From: Ophiosphaerella korrae
Taxonomy: Eukaryota; Ascomycota; Dothideomycetes; Pleosporales; Phaeosphaeriaceae
Length of the DNA stretch: 64,000 bases
Assembly (NCBI GenBank): GCA_028456385.1
Contig: JALNQF010000071.1
Location: forward strand, 62,001-126,000
Reading direction: 5' to 3'
The notes under the pieces: model-generated
What the model was told of the DNA's origin: nothing
The model's database searches: none
The model's input: the letters and a program-made list of their open reading frames with translations, nothing else
In this document: positions 11,057-23,253 of the stretch, in pieces
Layout: every line of letters starts with the position of its first letter
Position numbering within the stretch: the first letter of the stretch is position 1
Translations under genes and position numbers: made by a program

Positions 11057-12392
11057 TATCAAATAGATATTAAATAATTGTTCATATTTACAAAGTGATT
11101 CTCTAAAGGGCCGTCTCTCAAGCAATTTTTTTTAGGGGACTAGATGGTATGGACTTGAAAAATGAACACGAGTGGTCGTTCAAAAGCCAAGTAATAGTAA
11201 GAAAAGATATAAGAGTCACAAATCATGTATAGCGTTCCTTATCCGTGAATATTCAATAGCGTAGTTGTTGCAGTTAGTGTCAAGTATGAACATGTACGCA
11301 GGCACATAGAGTTGTTGATGAAAGATGGTATGAAATTTGGCAAAGATTTGAGCACCAACGCACCAAATGGACAAAGCAATGATGTTCATTCATGCTCCAG
11401 AATCTGGAGTTACAACCTGCATAGTCGTTCCGGCTAGTGTTGTTCCCAGAGCGCGTTCTCATGAATGGTAGGATCGACACAGGCCCCTTTTTACGCGAAC
11501 CCGTGCAGATGCTAGTTGAAGCTTATTTTTACGCCTCAAACAGCAACAGGCAATCCCACTCAATGGCGCCGCCCTCAAGAATCTCCACATGTGATTCAAC
11601 TTGTTTTTTTTCTGCATGCCTCAACGCCTTATTCTTGCCATTATTCAGCTGAGCTTGGCTACTTCAGGCTAATTGTACGCTAAGCATGCGACACACTGAA
11701 TTGTCACCACGCATTGATACCTACTGAGCCGACATAACAAGCAATGAACTAAAGTAGCTGTCAGGCAACCGCCCGAATACTATCACAATATGGTGGTGCT
11801 GAACCTATCAATTATGTCAACTGTTCAGAGGTTTGTAGGTACCCACTTCAAGAAGTTAGGCTCAGTTGTCACCCATCGTGCAGATCTAAGAGCCAGTACC
11901 TGCAGCAAGACCTTGCTATCCCTGCAGATCAGGGCTGATACATGTGAAATGGGGAATGCATGGTAGCCCCGTCATCTGCCCAGCCGCCTCATACCAGCCG
12001 CCTCATACGATGCATCAGCCCAAAATTGTAAAAGTATAGCGAGCGCCCGCATATTTGCCAACGCACGACCCCACCAGCCCCTAGAAGCAATAACTTAGCG
12101 TCCTGTCTTGTCCTTTTTTGGGCGGAATCCACAAACGCTCATGTCTCGTGCAGATTCAGGGCCCTTGAAATGGCTCGCTTGCTCGTATCCAAAGAGTTGA
12201 GCCCCACAACCAAGCTTAGAAGATCGGTGCACAGCACGGTCTCAGGCGTTTAGGAATCTTCCCTATAGATATGAGTATGATCGTGTGCCTTCCTACGCCT
12301 CAGTCTTTATCCGACCCAGTCATTCGTTTTCTGATTTTCGTCGTTGGTTTTGGTGATTTATAGTAATTTCTTGTCATCTGAGAGCTCCCATC
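11057..12392. other. Intergenic, laccase upstream region
   Basis: No gene seen. The last few hundred bases should include the laccase promoter, with a pyrimidine-rich stretch shortly before the start codon. No RNA gene or repeat identified. Confidence 0.4.
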
Positions 12393-14640
12393 ATGGTAGC
12401 ATACGCTCCTTATGTCGCCGCTTCGGCCTCGCTAGCGTCCATTTATCAGGCTCCATCCGTCGTCCCTAAGGTTTTCAGCACTGCATCCACTTGCAAAGTC
12501 GTGACTGCAACGGTCACGCAGTACGCAACTGCAAGGCCAACTACCAATGCTCACGGGCACGGTGGGCCTTACTACAATCCCTATAACGACTGCGATTTGC
12601 CGTTTGTTTGGCCTGGAAAGCCGTCCCCGGGACAGATATATCCCCCTCCACAGCCACCGACACCTTACCAGTATGGAGGACCGGCAAAAGACCTATACGA
12701 AGCACCATGCTGGATTCCCAAGGGCACCAACAAGCTTGTGCCATCGCTTCCTAATGTTCAACAGTGCGGTAACTCGCAATGGGGCCTGATCGATTGTCCT
12801 CATCTTCCGATCAGTGGACTTGCTGGTGGGCCTTCTTATCCCTTGCCCTCTGCATCCAAGCCAGGCGTATACCCTCCCTATCCTACAGGATCTGGGCATC
12901 ATTCGCATGGACACTATTCGTATCATTCTGGTGCGACTAGAACTTATGCAAGCGTTACGGGCACGGGCACGGGTACCCCCATTAACTCTGCCTGCCCTAA
13001 GATGCCGAATACAGGTGTCACTCGAACATACGAGATGCATCTGGCTTACCAGACAATTGCGCCTGATGGCGTCACAAGGAATGGTCTCACCATTAACGGG
13101 CAGTACCCTGGTCCTCTTGTTGAAGCTAACTGGTAAATACCTTCTCTAGATTGTAGTGTATCACTAACAAATTTTCAGGGGCGACTGGATTCTATTCAAG
13201 GTTACCAACGACCTCACTGACGAGGGTACTACGCTCCATGCCCATGGTCTTTTCCAAACAGAAACCCCTTGGTACGATGGTGTTCCTGCTGTTGCTCAAT
13301 GTCCAATCACTCCCAACGGTGGGACATTCGATATGCTGTTCCGTGCCGATCGCTACGGAACATCCTGGTATCATAGCCATTACAGTGCTCAATACTCCGG
13401 AGGTGCCCAAGGACCAATGGTTATTTACGGACCCAAGCATGAGGAATATGACATTGATATTGGTCCAGTCATCGTTGAGGATTGGTTCCATGCTGATTAC
13501 TATTCCCTTGTCAACCAAACAATGAATAGTCGGTTCCCACCGTCCAACAATAATTTGATCAACGGAAGGATGAATTACCCTTGCGCAAATACTACGCTTC
13601 CTTGCACACCTAACGCAGGTGTATCGAAGTTCAAGTTTGAAGCTGGAAAGAAGCATCTTCTTCGTCTCATCAATGCTGGTGCTGAAGGTATCCAGAAGTT
13701 CAGCATCGACGGCCATCAGCTCAAGGTCATTGCTGTCGACTTCATTCCCGTGGAGCCATATACGACGAACGTGGTCACCCTTGCTATTGGTCAACGTACT
13801 GATATTGTAGTTGAGGCTATTGGCAAGCCCGGAGACAGTTATTGGATGCGGTCCCAGCTTGGTCAAGGTTTCCGTTGCACGCTCAACACTGGTGTATCAC
13901 CCAATGCGCTTGCAGCCGTCTACTATGATGGAGCCAACACCGACTCAGTCCCTCAGAGTAGCTCAAGCGTTACTCCTGAACAACTCGCCATCTGCAAGAA
14001 CGACGAGCTCACCACTGCTATCCCACTCTGCAAGATTCCGCTTGAGAAGCCCGACGTGACGAAGCGTATTGATATGGATTTCAGGACGAACGGTACTAGC
14101 TTCATTTGGTTCTTGAACAACCAGACATACCGCGGCAATTACAACTCGCCCGTTCTCCTAGACGTCAAGGAGGGCAAGACGAGCTTCAAGCCTGAATGGA
14201 ATGTTTACCAGTTCCCTGGCGCAAAGGACGTCCGTATCCATCTTGTCAACCACGGCACCGTCGGTGGGCATCCCATGCATCTCCACGGTCACGACTTCCA
14301 TGTTCTTGCCGAAGGTTTCGGAGAGTGGGATGGCACCGTCGTCAACTCTGGAAACACCGTCCGCCGCGATGTGCATTCGCTTCAGAACGCGCGCAACACT
14401 ACGGGTACTGTTGAACCCAGCTTCATGGTGCTACAGTTTACCCAGAATAATCCAGGCGTTTGGCCCCTGCATTGCCATCTTGCCTGGCACGTTTCTGGAG
14501 GGTTGTTCTTACAGATTTTGGAGCGCCCTGAAGATATTCTTAAGCTGCCAAACTTCGACGAGGATAATTTTGAACTGTGTGACAAGTGGGATGCGTATTC
14601 TGCTGCAAACCCACCTAATCAGATCGACTCGGGGTTGTAA
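12393..14640 (+). CDS. Multicopper oxidase, laccase type, with long N-terminal extension
   Basis: Exons 12393-13132 and 13179-14640 are joined across a 46-base intron (GTAAAT...TTTCAG, branch CACTAAC), giving 733 residues. Laccases oxidise phenols with reduction of oxygen to water and act outside the cell or in melanin formation. All four copper signatures are present: HAHGLFQ (267-273), WYHSHYSAQYSGG, HPMHLHGHDFHVL and HCHLAWHVSGG. The first motif has Ala where Trp is commoner. Several N-X-S/T sites fit a secreted glycoprotein. Unusual is the first 215 residues: a weak signal-like start, then a Pro/Gly/His/Tyr-rich region with a few cysteines, before the cupredoxin domains begin near TRTYEMHLAYQ. 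Typical ascomycete laccases are 550-620 residues. An extra upstream exon cannot be excluded. Confidence 0.88.
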
Positions 14641-14815
14641 GTCTTGTGTGGTGAGAGTAGATTGTGTAGTAGATCTGTTGTAGGGTGAGAGGGAAGGATG
14701 TATAGTGTAATGTAATATCAGCGCCAGTTTTCAAGACAAGAAATTTACTCTGAAGTTTGTGTTAGCGATACAAGATATAGAGTCTTACAGCAGTCTAGAG
14801 CCAACCGGGAGCTAG

Positions 14816-15469
14816 AGTGCACTGAATTGTGACCTTAGCAGGCGAGACGAAATCAAAACGGCTGTGGAAACAGTCAAACAGAAGTTCGGGGGCAAATTGG
14901 ATGTGCTTATTAACAACGCACTCCCGACAACGCTATCCATTTCCAGTGACAAAAATATGGAGGCAGCTGGGAATGAGATTGAGCAAGAGTGGGATCTCAA
15001 GATAGCCATAGGTCTCATGGCGCCCTTCATTCTTAGCCGCCTCTGCGTTCCTCCACTCACAGCAGGTAATTCAACACCAGGCTCACCTGGAACTATTATC
15101 AACATTTCCTCGACACGCGCCTATCAAGCCGAGCCTGATCACGAAGCTTACTCTACTGCTAAAGCCGGACTTCTAGGCTTGACTCAGTCAATGTCAGTCT
15201 CGCTTGGCCATCGTCACAACACCAGGGTTAATGCAATAATTCCTGGGTGGATTCATGTAGAGAACGAGAATAAAGCTGCAGATGAGAAGGGGACGAAATG
15301 GGAAGAGGGGTTAAGCAAAGACGACATTGAGTGGCATCCTGTAGGCAGAGTTGGTAAGGCAGAGGACATCGCGAGGGTGGTAGAGTATCTCGTCAGCGGT
15401 GACTTTGTGACAGGACAAGAGGTGGTTGTAGATGGCGGTGTGGGAAGAAAAATGGTGTACCAGGAGTAG
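14816..15469 (+). pseudogene. 5'-truncated short-chain dehydrogenase remnant
   Basis: An open frame starts right after a TAG (14813-14815) and ends at TAG 15467-15469. It encodes the rear three quarters of an SDR: an LDVLINNA segment, TIINISSTRAYQ with the catalytic Ser, the YSTAK catalytic pair, VNAIIPGWI, and a typical end VTGQEVVVDGG. The N-terminal cofactor-binding TGxxxGxG strand and helix (about 60 residues) are absent. The 175 bases between the laccase stop and this frame contain no exon that could supply them. There is no ATG until well inside the domain. I therefore read it as a truncated relic lying tail-behind the laccase, although the remaining frame is still open over about 218 codons, which suggests recent loss. 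Confidence 0.6.
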
Positions 15470-16923
15470 TAGAACGTAGGCTTCTGACATATACTTGATA
15501 GCTAGTTCTACCGACACCAAGGCCACGTAATTAGCGCGTTCAAAAACACTGCACAGTCGGGAATACCCTCCGATGTTGTAGGGTGTGAGATTCTCGACAT
15601 AAACCCTCTAATTAGTATTCTTCCAACAATCGTAAAGGGCTACAGTTCGTCTGAAGGACCAATGATAAGTAGCCAGCATTGTGGCACATAGATGGGCAAT
15701 ATCTGGTCCACTACTGGTGTGAGCTGGACAGGTCTGAGCATAACATCCAGGTAGGCACCTGCATACCTATTTTAGCCAGCCGCCAGTTGTGCGGTGGTAT
15801 GAGTCCTCGGATGTATCGCCAGACATCCAACCACATTAACTCCGCCCTTGCATTGTAGCCCCATCCCTTTCTCACCGCACTGATATTAATATATTAATCC
15901 GTGTGTTGAGGCGTACGTTCTACGGCTCGGTGGTTGGAGTGATCATGCAGGCCTTTTTATCCCTGTGGCGATCATGCGAACAGCGTTTCAAAACGCTCGC
16001 CTCGAACATTGCAACATTACACATTGTCGCGCGCCCAAACGAACCCCCACCCTAGGACGCCATGTTGCAAAGTTTGCGAATGTACCAGGCCCGTTCAATT
16101 TCATCAACTCTTATGAATTTGCCCATACATCAATGGGTATACTCGGTCAATTGGACTATCTCCACGTGCAGATACAATGACGCCGTGGCCCATGCCTGTC
16201 CAGATTGGAACGGGCAACTGCGTCATGTTCTGAACAAAATCCGAGATTGACAACTTACGCCACATCGTCCTGAGGTCTTCTCTGAGGCACAAAGCACACA
16301 ATACGATTATTGCAAGTGGCGAAGAGGAGCCTATGCTGCAATATATCCAACACTGTAGAAGGAATTATTAATTGCACACAGTATCGATATCCACACAACA
16401 TTGCATGCACCTCAAAGACGATTTGCCTGTGTTGACCGACTGATAGTATCCTGGGCGGCTGGTGATGCACGGCCAAGGCCCCTGCAATTCGTAGATTCGT
16501 TTCTAGAATAGAAATGAACCGTTACTAACCCTTTTTCGGCTCGATTTCAAGGCACGTATATTACTCCACCAATCATCAATACATCACTGGCACCTGTCAG
16601 TTCGTTTCTCGGGCCCACAACGACGCTCGTGGTTTGACATAACCAGGTCCTGGCAAGGTATAAGCTTCCTTGGCTCATCTATCTGTACTCCCAAAGAACA
16701 CCATACCCTTCCGGATGCATTTGAAATTTGGTGGATGGTAATCGAAACAGCCCGTCATGTTGGAGCTAACCGACAGCAGTTGTGCTAGTGATATCCGGTA
16801 GTTCTTATAAGAGGCGGTACCCGGTGGATTTCGAAAGTCACGCAGCTGTGCTGGACATTCATTCGTTGCAAACTTTGTCTTTCGTTCTCTTTCATTCCGT
16901 CACTCATTTTCAACTTGATCAAT
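15470..16923. other. Intergenic, AA9 upstream region
   Basis: About 1.45 kb with no supported gene. Small open frames here show no conserved motif. The 3' end should hold the AA9 promoter. Confidence 0.4.
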
Positions 16924-18753
16924 ATGAAGTCCGTAGCAGCCCTTTCCGCAATCATCGCGCTGGCAAACGCCCATGCTACATGGCAGCAGCTATGGAAGAA
17001 TGGAGAAGATCTCAAGAGCACGTGTGCCAGACTCCCACCTTCTAATAGTCCCATCGAGGATTACACAAGCACTGCACTACAATGTAGGTATTCACATGCC
17101 GTGTCGTTTACTACAACTAATTTCCACCATAGGCAACGTCAACCCTACTGCCGCGTCTGGAAAATGCTCGTTCGAAGCAGGCGATACTGTCACTATCGAA
17201 ATGCATCAGCACAACGACCGTGAATGCAAGACAGAGGGTATCGGAGGAGCCCATTGGGGACCCGTTCTCGTACGAACCAACCTAGATATTATTATAAACA
17301 AGATTAGACGCTAACCGGTGTAGGCATACATGAGCAAAGTGGAGGACGCTGCCAAAGCAGACGGATCAGGCGAGTTCTTCAAAATTTACCAAAATGGGTG
17401 GAAAAAGAACCCTGCTGCTTCTCAAGGAGACAACGACTTCTGGGGCACGAAGGACCTCAACTATAACTGTATGTCTGAGCACTCTGTTCGGAAAACAACG
17501 CTGACATGAAACAGGTGGAAAACTTGACTTCAAAATTCCTTTAGACATTGCACCCGGTAAGCCTTGACAATCTCTCTGCCGCAACGAGCCATCTACTAAC
17601 GCCTCGACAAGGTGACTACCTCCTCCGTACTGAGGCCATCGCCCTCCATGCTGCTAGCAGTTCAGGAGGCGCTCAGCATTATGTCACGTGCTATCAGCTC
17701 ACGGTCACCGGCAGTGGTACTTTTGTTCCCAAGGGCGTCAAGTTCCCTGGTGCTTACTCAAAGGCTGGTCCCGGCCTTGGTTTCAGCATCCATGCAAACC
17801 TCGACTCCTACCTCATGCCCGGTCCTGAGCTCATTGCCTCTGGAACCGAGGCCACCCCTCAACTCCTTACCTTTGGCACCATTACTGGTGCTCCAGCTGC
17901 CGGTGGTGGCAGCTCCAAGCCCGCCTCTTCATCTGTTGTCGCTGAACCTGCTTCCTCCAGCGTGGTTGTCGCGCCTGCACCTGTATCTTCAAGCGCGATA
18001 GCCGCATCTTCGTCTGCTTCTTCAAGCGCAGTCGCCGAAGCTGTTACTTCCTCCGCTGCTCGTGTTTCTTCTAAGGTTGTAACGTCACCTATATCCATGG
18101 TTCAACCTCAGAAGCCCTCAGCAGTTTCCTCTACCCGTAAAGCGTGTAGCGCTCCCTATCCTGCTCGTAATAGCACTGCTATGCCTAAGCCGACGACGCC
18201 CAACATACCAACTCTTCCTAGCACTTTTGCTACATCTGTTCGCCCCCAGCCTACCGATGGTGGCAGCACTGGTACGATCAAGGAATGGGCTCAGTGCGGT
18301 GGCTCTGGCTTTACCGGTGTTAGAGTATGTGCTGCTGGTCTCCAGTGCAAGGAATGGAACCCTTATTACTCTCAGTGCATCAAGTCTGAGGGAGCCAACC
18401 CTGTATCTGGCTCAGCACCAGCACCTCCTGCTCCTGAAAATTCCTCATCTGGGTCACCTGCCAATCCTCCCACTATGCCTGGCTATCCTTCAAATAGCCC
18501 ACCTACAGAGCCCGATTATCCTTCAGACGAAGCACCTGCAGAGCCATCTAATGCACCATCAAAGCCATCCGATACTCCCGCTCAACCTAGTGCGACTGCG
18601 CCAGTTCAAGCTCAGCCAACCACTGCCACTCCAGCCTCCAACGAACCGACTGAGAAGACATACACTCTCAAGACCTTCATTGCTTGGCTTGAGGAAAACT
18701 CTGACAGTGCTTCTGCCGCTATGATCCGCCGCATGATAGAGGCGCTTCAGTGA
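16924..18753 (+). CDS. AA9 lytic polysaccharide monooxygenase with CBM1
   Basis: Five exons (16924-17083, 17133-17269, 17324-17468, 17515-17556, 17612-18753) give 541 residues; the introns are 46-55 bases. The enzyme is a secreted copper monooxygenase that cleaves cellulose oxidatively. The signal peptide ends at ALANA and leaves His17 (HATWQQLW) as the N-terminal copper ligand. The second ligand lies in GGAHWGPVL, and VTCYQLTV carries the axial Tyr. A Ser/Ala-rich linker leads to a CBM1 cellulose-binding module (about 386-417, WAQCGGSGFTG to YYSQC). A Pro-rich linker follows and then a short conserved-looking C-terminal helix (TLKTFIAWLEE...IRRMIEAL, about 505-541). The ATG at 16924 is chosen because it starts the signal peptide. 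With the laccase it forms a wall-degrading island. Confidence 0.93.
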
Positions 18754-18809
18754 TCAAATTGCATGCCTGCGCCCCCTTTCTTGCTCGAGGTGTTATGAAA
18801 ACACTTACA
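18754..18809. other. 3' flank of AA9 gene up to the MITE
   Basis: Only 56 bases separate the AA9 stop codon from the TA target duplication of the MITE. The transcript may therefore end inside the element. Confidence 0.4.
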
Positions 18810-18811
18810 TA

Positions 18812-19208
18812 ACGTGGTTTACAAGCGAGCCGCGCACCCCAAAACACCCCAAAAAAAATTGAAAAACGGCCTCTTGAATCTCAGCAACAGCTCTATAAAA
18901 TATACCAAAAACGTAAGTATAGCCTCTTATATATTTAGTTCATCTTAAAACTCTTAGCTTCATAGGGTCTCTTTTTCCCAAGATATATTATTTTAGCTCC
19001 CGATTTTCTAGACTTATTGATTGTCTTACTTTATCTTGAGAACTACTTAATATATTCTTTTCAAACTAGAGTTTTAGTCTTAGGATAGGTATATGAAGCT
19101 AATATAAAAAATTTGGTTTATTTTATAGAACTGTTGTTGAGATTCAAGAGGCCGTTATTAAACTTTTTTGGTGTGTTTTGGGGTGCGCGGCTCGCTTGTA
19201 AACCACGT
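18812..19208. mobile_element. 397-bp foldback MITE, Tc1/mariner type
   Basis: Long terminal inverted repeats: the first 36 bases of each end are identical (starting ACGTGGTTTACAAGCGAGCC), and similarity continues for roughly 95 bases on each arm (left to about 18905, right from about 19113). A TA dinucleotide flanks both ends (18810-18811, 19209-19210). The inner part is very AT-rich and non-coding. Arm differences include several transitions (for example CAGCAACAG against CAACAACAG, and GCTCTAT against GTTCTAT). It is a non-autonomous element with no transposase. The name of the parent family cannot be given from sequence alone. Confidence 0.85.
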
Positions 19209-19210
19209 TA

Positions 19211-21414
19211 GCATGTGTATATATTCTACTCCCCGCGGGAGTCTTCATTTCTTATAGCAAATATTTGCGACGATACTTTCCAATGAAAAAGGACTAAAAG
19301 ACCCTCTTTACTTTATATTACGGCTTATACATTCCTGTAGAGTGTTAGTTACCTATAAAGGTTTATGAATGGCAACAATCCAAGACTATGGATTGCATGC
19401 ACCGTTCTCTTCCTAGTCACTTCGTCCGTGTCTAGATAACAAGAAATCTCATCCACACGTCTACATAAGTTCTGCGTAAACTTTCTCTTCTACATATTTG
19501 CACCACTACTAGAGGGCCTAGGTGGGTGCGGGAGGCACTGTGGAAGTTGCCAGGAGGTAAGCATACCATTTAGGATTGGTACAAAACACACAGCCCTCCT
19601 AAGGGCCTCACTCCTACCATAATTCTTTTCCCTTTTTCTTGTAACACCGATTACTTGTAGTTGAGCTAATTCAGTTCAAACCTAGCTTGCAAACCAACCT
19701 ACGCTGTCCATCAATCCTCTAGCCATGACAACACATAGCAAAACTAATAGTTTAGATAGAGTCCGTTGTCCTAATTGAGTGTTTGAATAACAACAATGTT
19801 AAGTGAGTTTGCGCCTGAACCACGTCTTTACATCATGCGCTTATAGACATGCAGCTCCGCTAAAGACAAAGCCTGGTTCCCATCATACACCCCCTACCAA
19901 ACACATCTGAACTCCATTATGACAACAGCCAAACCTCGGTTGTAGGCATTGGTACAGCTGAATTAATGACCAAGCTATCGCCTACCTCTTCATCGACGAA
20001 GAAACTCGCGCTTCAGACTGTATTACACGTTCCTAGCAGGATTCACAACGCCATTGGAGCATCTATACTTGGACCTTATAATGTTGAGGCTTCGTTTAGA
20101 GCACCACGTGAAGAAGTTTTGTAGACCGTAGATGGAGAAACGGTTTGCGTGCGTCAAGCCGAAGTACCAATTCATTGCTTTCAATGTGCTCTCACCTGTC
20201 AGGAAACAGTTCAGACTTCCGGTGTTCGAAGAAAGTAACGTTTGTATGCTAGCAGGATTTGGAAAGCCCCTGAGACTTAGGAATGGCAAATGTACAACGC
20301 GAATAACCCTACAGAGGAGTCCAGCCAGCAGTCTACCGAGAATCCTCAGTAAACAGAGATTGAGGAAGCCTTCTTGTGAGTATATTAGAGAAGCGGCTAC
20401 AAATTTTGTCGGGATATGGACCGAAGATACATTCGGAGACTGATCGTGAAGAGGGGCGAGTAATCTTGCGCGCGTTCATGAAGCAAGCTGAATAGCCAAG
20501 GTATGGGATGATATTCCAACAGGAGTATACGACCGCCTTCTTTTTTATTATGCGGTGTTCGGCCCACTGTAGTTTATCGCTACTTGTACCAATTTTACAC
20601 GAGTTACCGTTTGAATTTACTGCACAGCTCGTGTTATCTGTCATACGATGCTGTTGCACGTTACATTGCCATGCCAAAACCCCAGGAACAATATTTATTC
20701 CTTGTCTCAAATCATGCGATTCTTTCTCTGAATAGCATGTGAACAAAACTTCCCCTTAGAACCCTTAATAGAAGTACCCCACACCGTTAGCCTAGGTAAT
20801 CTAGAGGCTTGCGACACTTGCCCTTTCAAACGATTATTTGTCGTGCAGAAATCGTATGAACATCTATGAGAAAGACAATTCGGCTCTCCACTATTGGCAT
20901 CCGCGGACGTTGTCAGCTCTGACATTTGTGAAGCATTTTGTGGGTCACCGCAGCGATCACTAGCATACAGAGGCTAGTGAGCAGCAAAGATCGACATGCA
21001 AAGGATTAGCGACATTCAACACCATGCCCCGAAAACGGAATCTAGCGTGTTTTTATACTAGCCCTTGAATGCGTTAGACAGGAGCACAAGCCTCATGACT
21101 TGTGAAGCGTCCGTAGCTTCAACACTATAGTAGTTCGTGCGCGAGACTATTGACTCTGTCGAATCGAACAGCAATGCGACATCGAGATTGTGGATCTACG
21201 ACAGATTTCGGCCTTCGTCGCCTGCTGTACTGGAGATGAGAATCCGGTGATTTTAGCGCAAGGAGGAGAATAGTAAGTAGATATAAAACCTAGGCTCATG
21301 AAGCATCAATCAGAGATTACTTCAGTCATCTACTCTTCGCTCCGCCTTCAGACATCTCTCTTAGGTCTCGTTTTTGCCACCGCATTACCTTTGAGCCTCA
21401 CGTATTAACTTAAG
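19211..21414. other. Gene-poor, AT-rich spacer
   Basis: 2.2 kb without a supported gene. Several short frames exist but none shows a motif. The last 150 bases before 21415 contain a pyrimidine-rich stretch that may be the former peroxidase promoter. Confidence 0.4.
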
Positions 21415-22221
21415 ATGGTTCTCTTTACAATCATAGCAATCGCTCCCATTACATCAAGCTCAGCCTTGAATTTTTGGCTTCGTCAATCCGGCAACCGCCC
21501 CTCTGTTTGGTCGAATGTTGCTAAAGAACTCCAAGGCACATTTGCAAGATGTGGCAGAGATGCGCATGGAGCCATTCGTGCGCCATTCCATGATTGCATC
21601 AACAATGGCTGTGACGGCAGCTTAATTCTGGGTGATGAATGCGGTCGAGCAGAAAATGCCGGGCTGTCCGACTGGCCAACGAAATACAATGTCAGTGCCA
21701 CGGGCATGACCCAATTTGCTACCGCCACTGCAATTGCTGTATATCCACCCGGGCCCAAGGTCAAAGCGTTGGTCGGAAGGCAGGATAGCTCAAGCGCGGC
21801 GCCTGCAGGATCAGTACCAAGCAGCAGGGATTCGGTTGACAGTACACTGTCTGCATTCAGTGCCAAAGGATTCTCGGCCGAAGATGCTGTGGCTCTTATG
21901 GGCACGCATTCAGTGGCTGTACAGGTCAACGATAACCCATCACAAGCTGGCAAATCTCTGGATTCTACGCCTTCTGGATATGATACAGCATTTTACAAGG
22001 AGACAAAAGACGGAACTGCCCTATACAGTCTACAGAGTGACAAGCTTCTTTCAAGCGATACTAAATCAAGGATGCTCCGGCTTCCATTGACTCTTCACTG
22101 ACACATATAGACTGCCCAGACTTGGTCAGAATTCGGAGGCAATCAAGATTCTTGGGCGGCAAAATCTGTTGATGTGTGGAACCGGTTCACAGTCATTGGA
22201 AACGATGCAGCCAATCTCTAA
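21415..22221 (+). pseudogene. Secreted class II-type heme peroxidase, decaying
   Basis: The frame from ATG 21415 encodes a signal-like peptide and then a recognisable fungal peroxidase: FHDCINNGCDGSLIL with the distal His, SVPSSRDSVD, and MGTHSVAVQ with the proximal His. Several lesions are visible. A normally conserved Cys in the AIAVCPGGP-type segment reads Tyr (AIAVYPPGP). A few residues seem to be missing before TKYNVSA. No GT donor is found where the last intron should start, although an acceptor (ACATATAG) precedes a clear final exon at 22111 (TAQTWSEFGGNQDSW). That exon then meets TAA at 22219-22221, just before a DCSDLIG end. Unspliced, the frame would stop at 22101. A truncated protein could still be made, but normal enzyme activity is unlikely. 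Confidence 0.7.
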
Positions 22222-23253
22222 GATTGCTCAGACTTGATTGGTAACATTCCTTCGAGTCGAAGGCGAGCAATGAGTATGCCAATGGGTGCACGAGCGTATG
22301 CGAGGTATCACTCATGAATTATACCGAACTAATGAAATTAAAAGGCATCGGAGTCGCTATAAAAGTATATCATGTAACACTGCTGTCGTAATTTTTCTTT
22401 AATGTCAATTTGCTTGGAAAGTACTCAAGGATGCTGCGGTAATGACCACTTGAAAATAATAATGACAACAATTTAATCGTACATTGACTAATTGCTTGTA
22501 GCACTATTAGACACTGCAGCTTAGTTTTTTAAGAGGTTTCTTCAAAAAACAAAGGTTTCGAGAACAGAGGCAGATTCCTTAACGATCCACATATATAATT
22601 ATTTATGGATATTGCTGGTTTAAGTAAATGATATGCACTGCATGCTTACATAAGAAAAGGATACACACGGTTTCTGTAGGTTTGATCATTTGGAAGGCTG
22701 TTATGGTTCCAAATTTGACTGATCATATGGCAATGCCCGCCTCTGCGTTACGGGTCGGACGAGCCCTGTAACAGGTAATTCCAAGGTTGAGATGACCCTA
22801 CTCTTTTTAGCCAAATTCGTCAAAATTTGGTTACCACATTACAGTTGGACAACAATCTCATCTTGCGGAAGCTGATCCGCAACGGGAAGCACACCCTGTT
22901 TTTGTCATGCCATCGATTGTTTCATCAATGCCATCAATCGACACTTTAACCTTTACCCCAGATCATCAGGGCTATAGAATCTCAATTCGATCCTAAGGTG
23001 CCAAGAAAAAAGTCCAATAATGGGAGGTTTCTCCTCTCAGGATCCAAGGCTACATTAACTTAGAGGATGCACATTCCAGAGTACCCAAGGGATATACTTC
23101 ATGTAGATTTGGCGTGAATTAGCGAACTTACGTTATTTTTCATTATGCGAAGCTATTAACGCCACTTTGGGAGCGACCATGTTGGGAAGATGCGGGGAAA
23201 GACTGCTAATAAATCATGATGCGGAGCAAGATCATCGTCCATTGATTCTAAAA
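22222..23253. other. AT-rich spacer, no gene seen
   Basis: About 1 kb between the peroxidase and GNAT relics with no conserved frame or RNA gene identified. Confidence 0.4.

Noticed and set aside
19500..19700. Possible retroelement tail (RWVREALWKLPGG-like reading)
   Set aside because: Stops interrupt it and no reverse-transcriptase or integrase motif is near. A repeat-library search would be decisive.
12393..22221. Specialised-metabolite gene cluster
   Set aside because: No polyketide synthase, NRPS, terpene synthase or prenyltransferase is present; laccase and SDR alone do not make a cluster.
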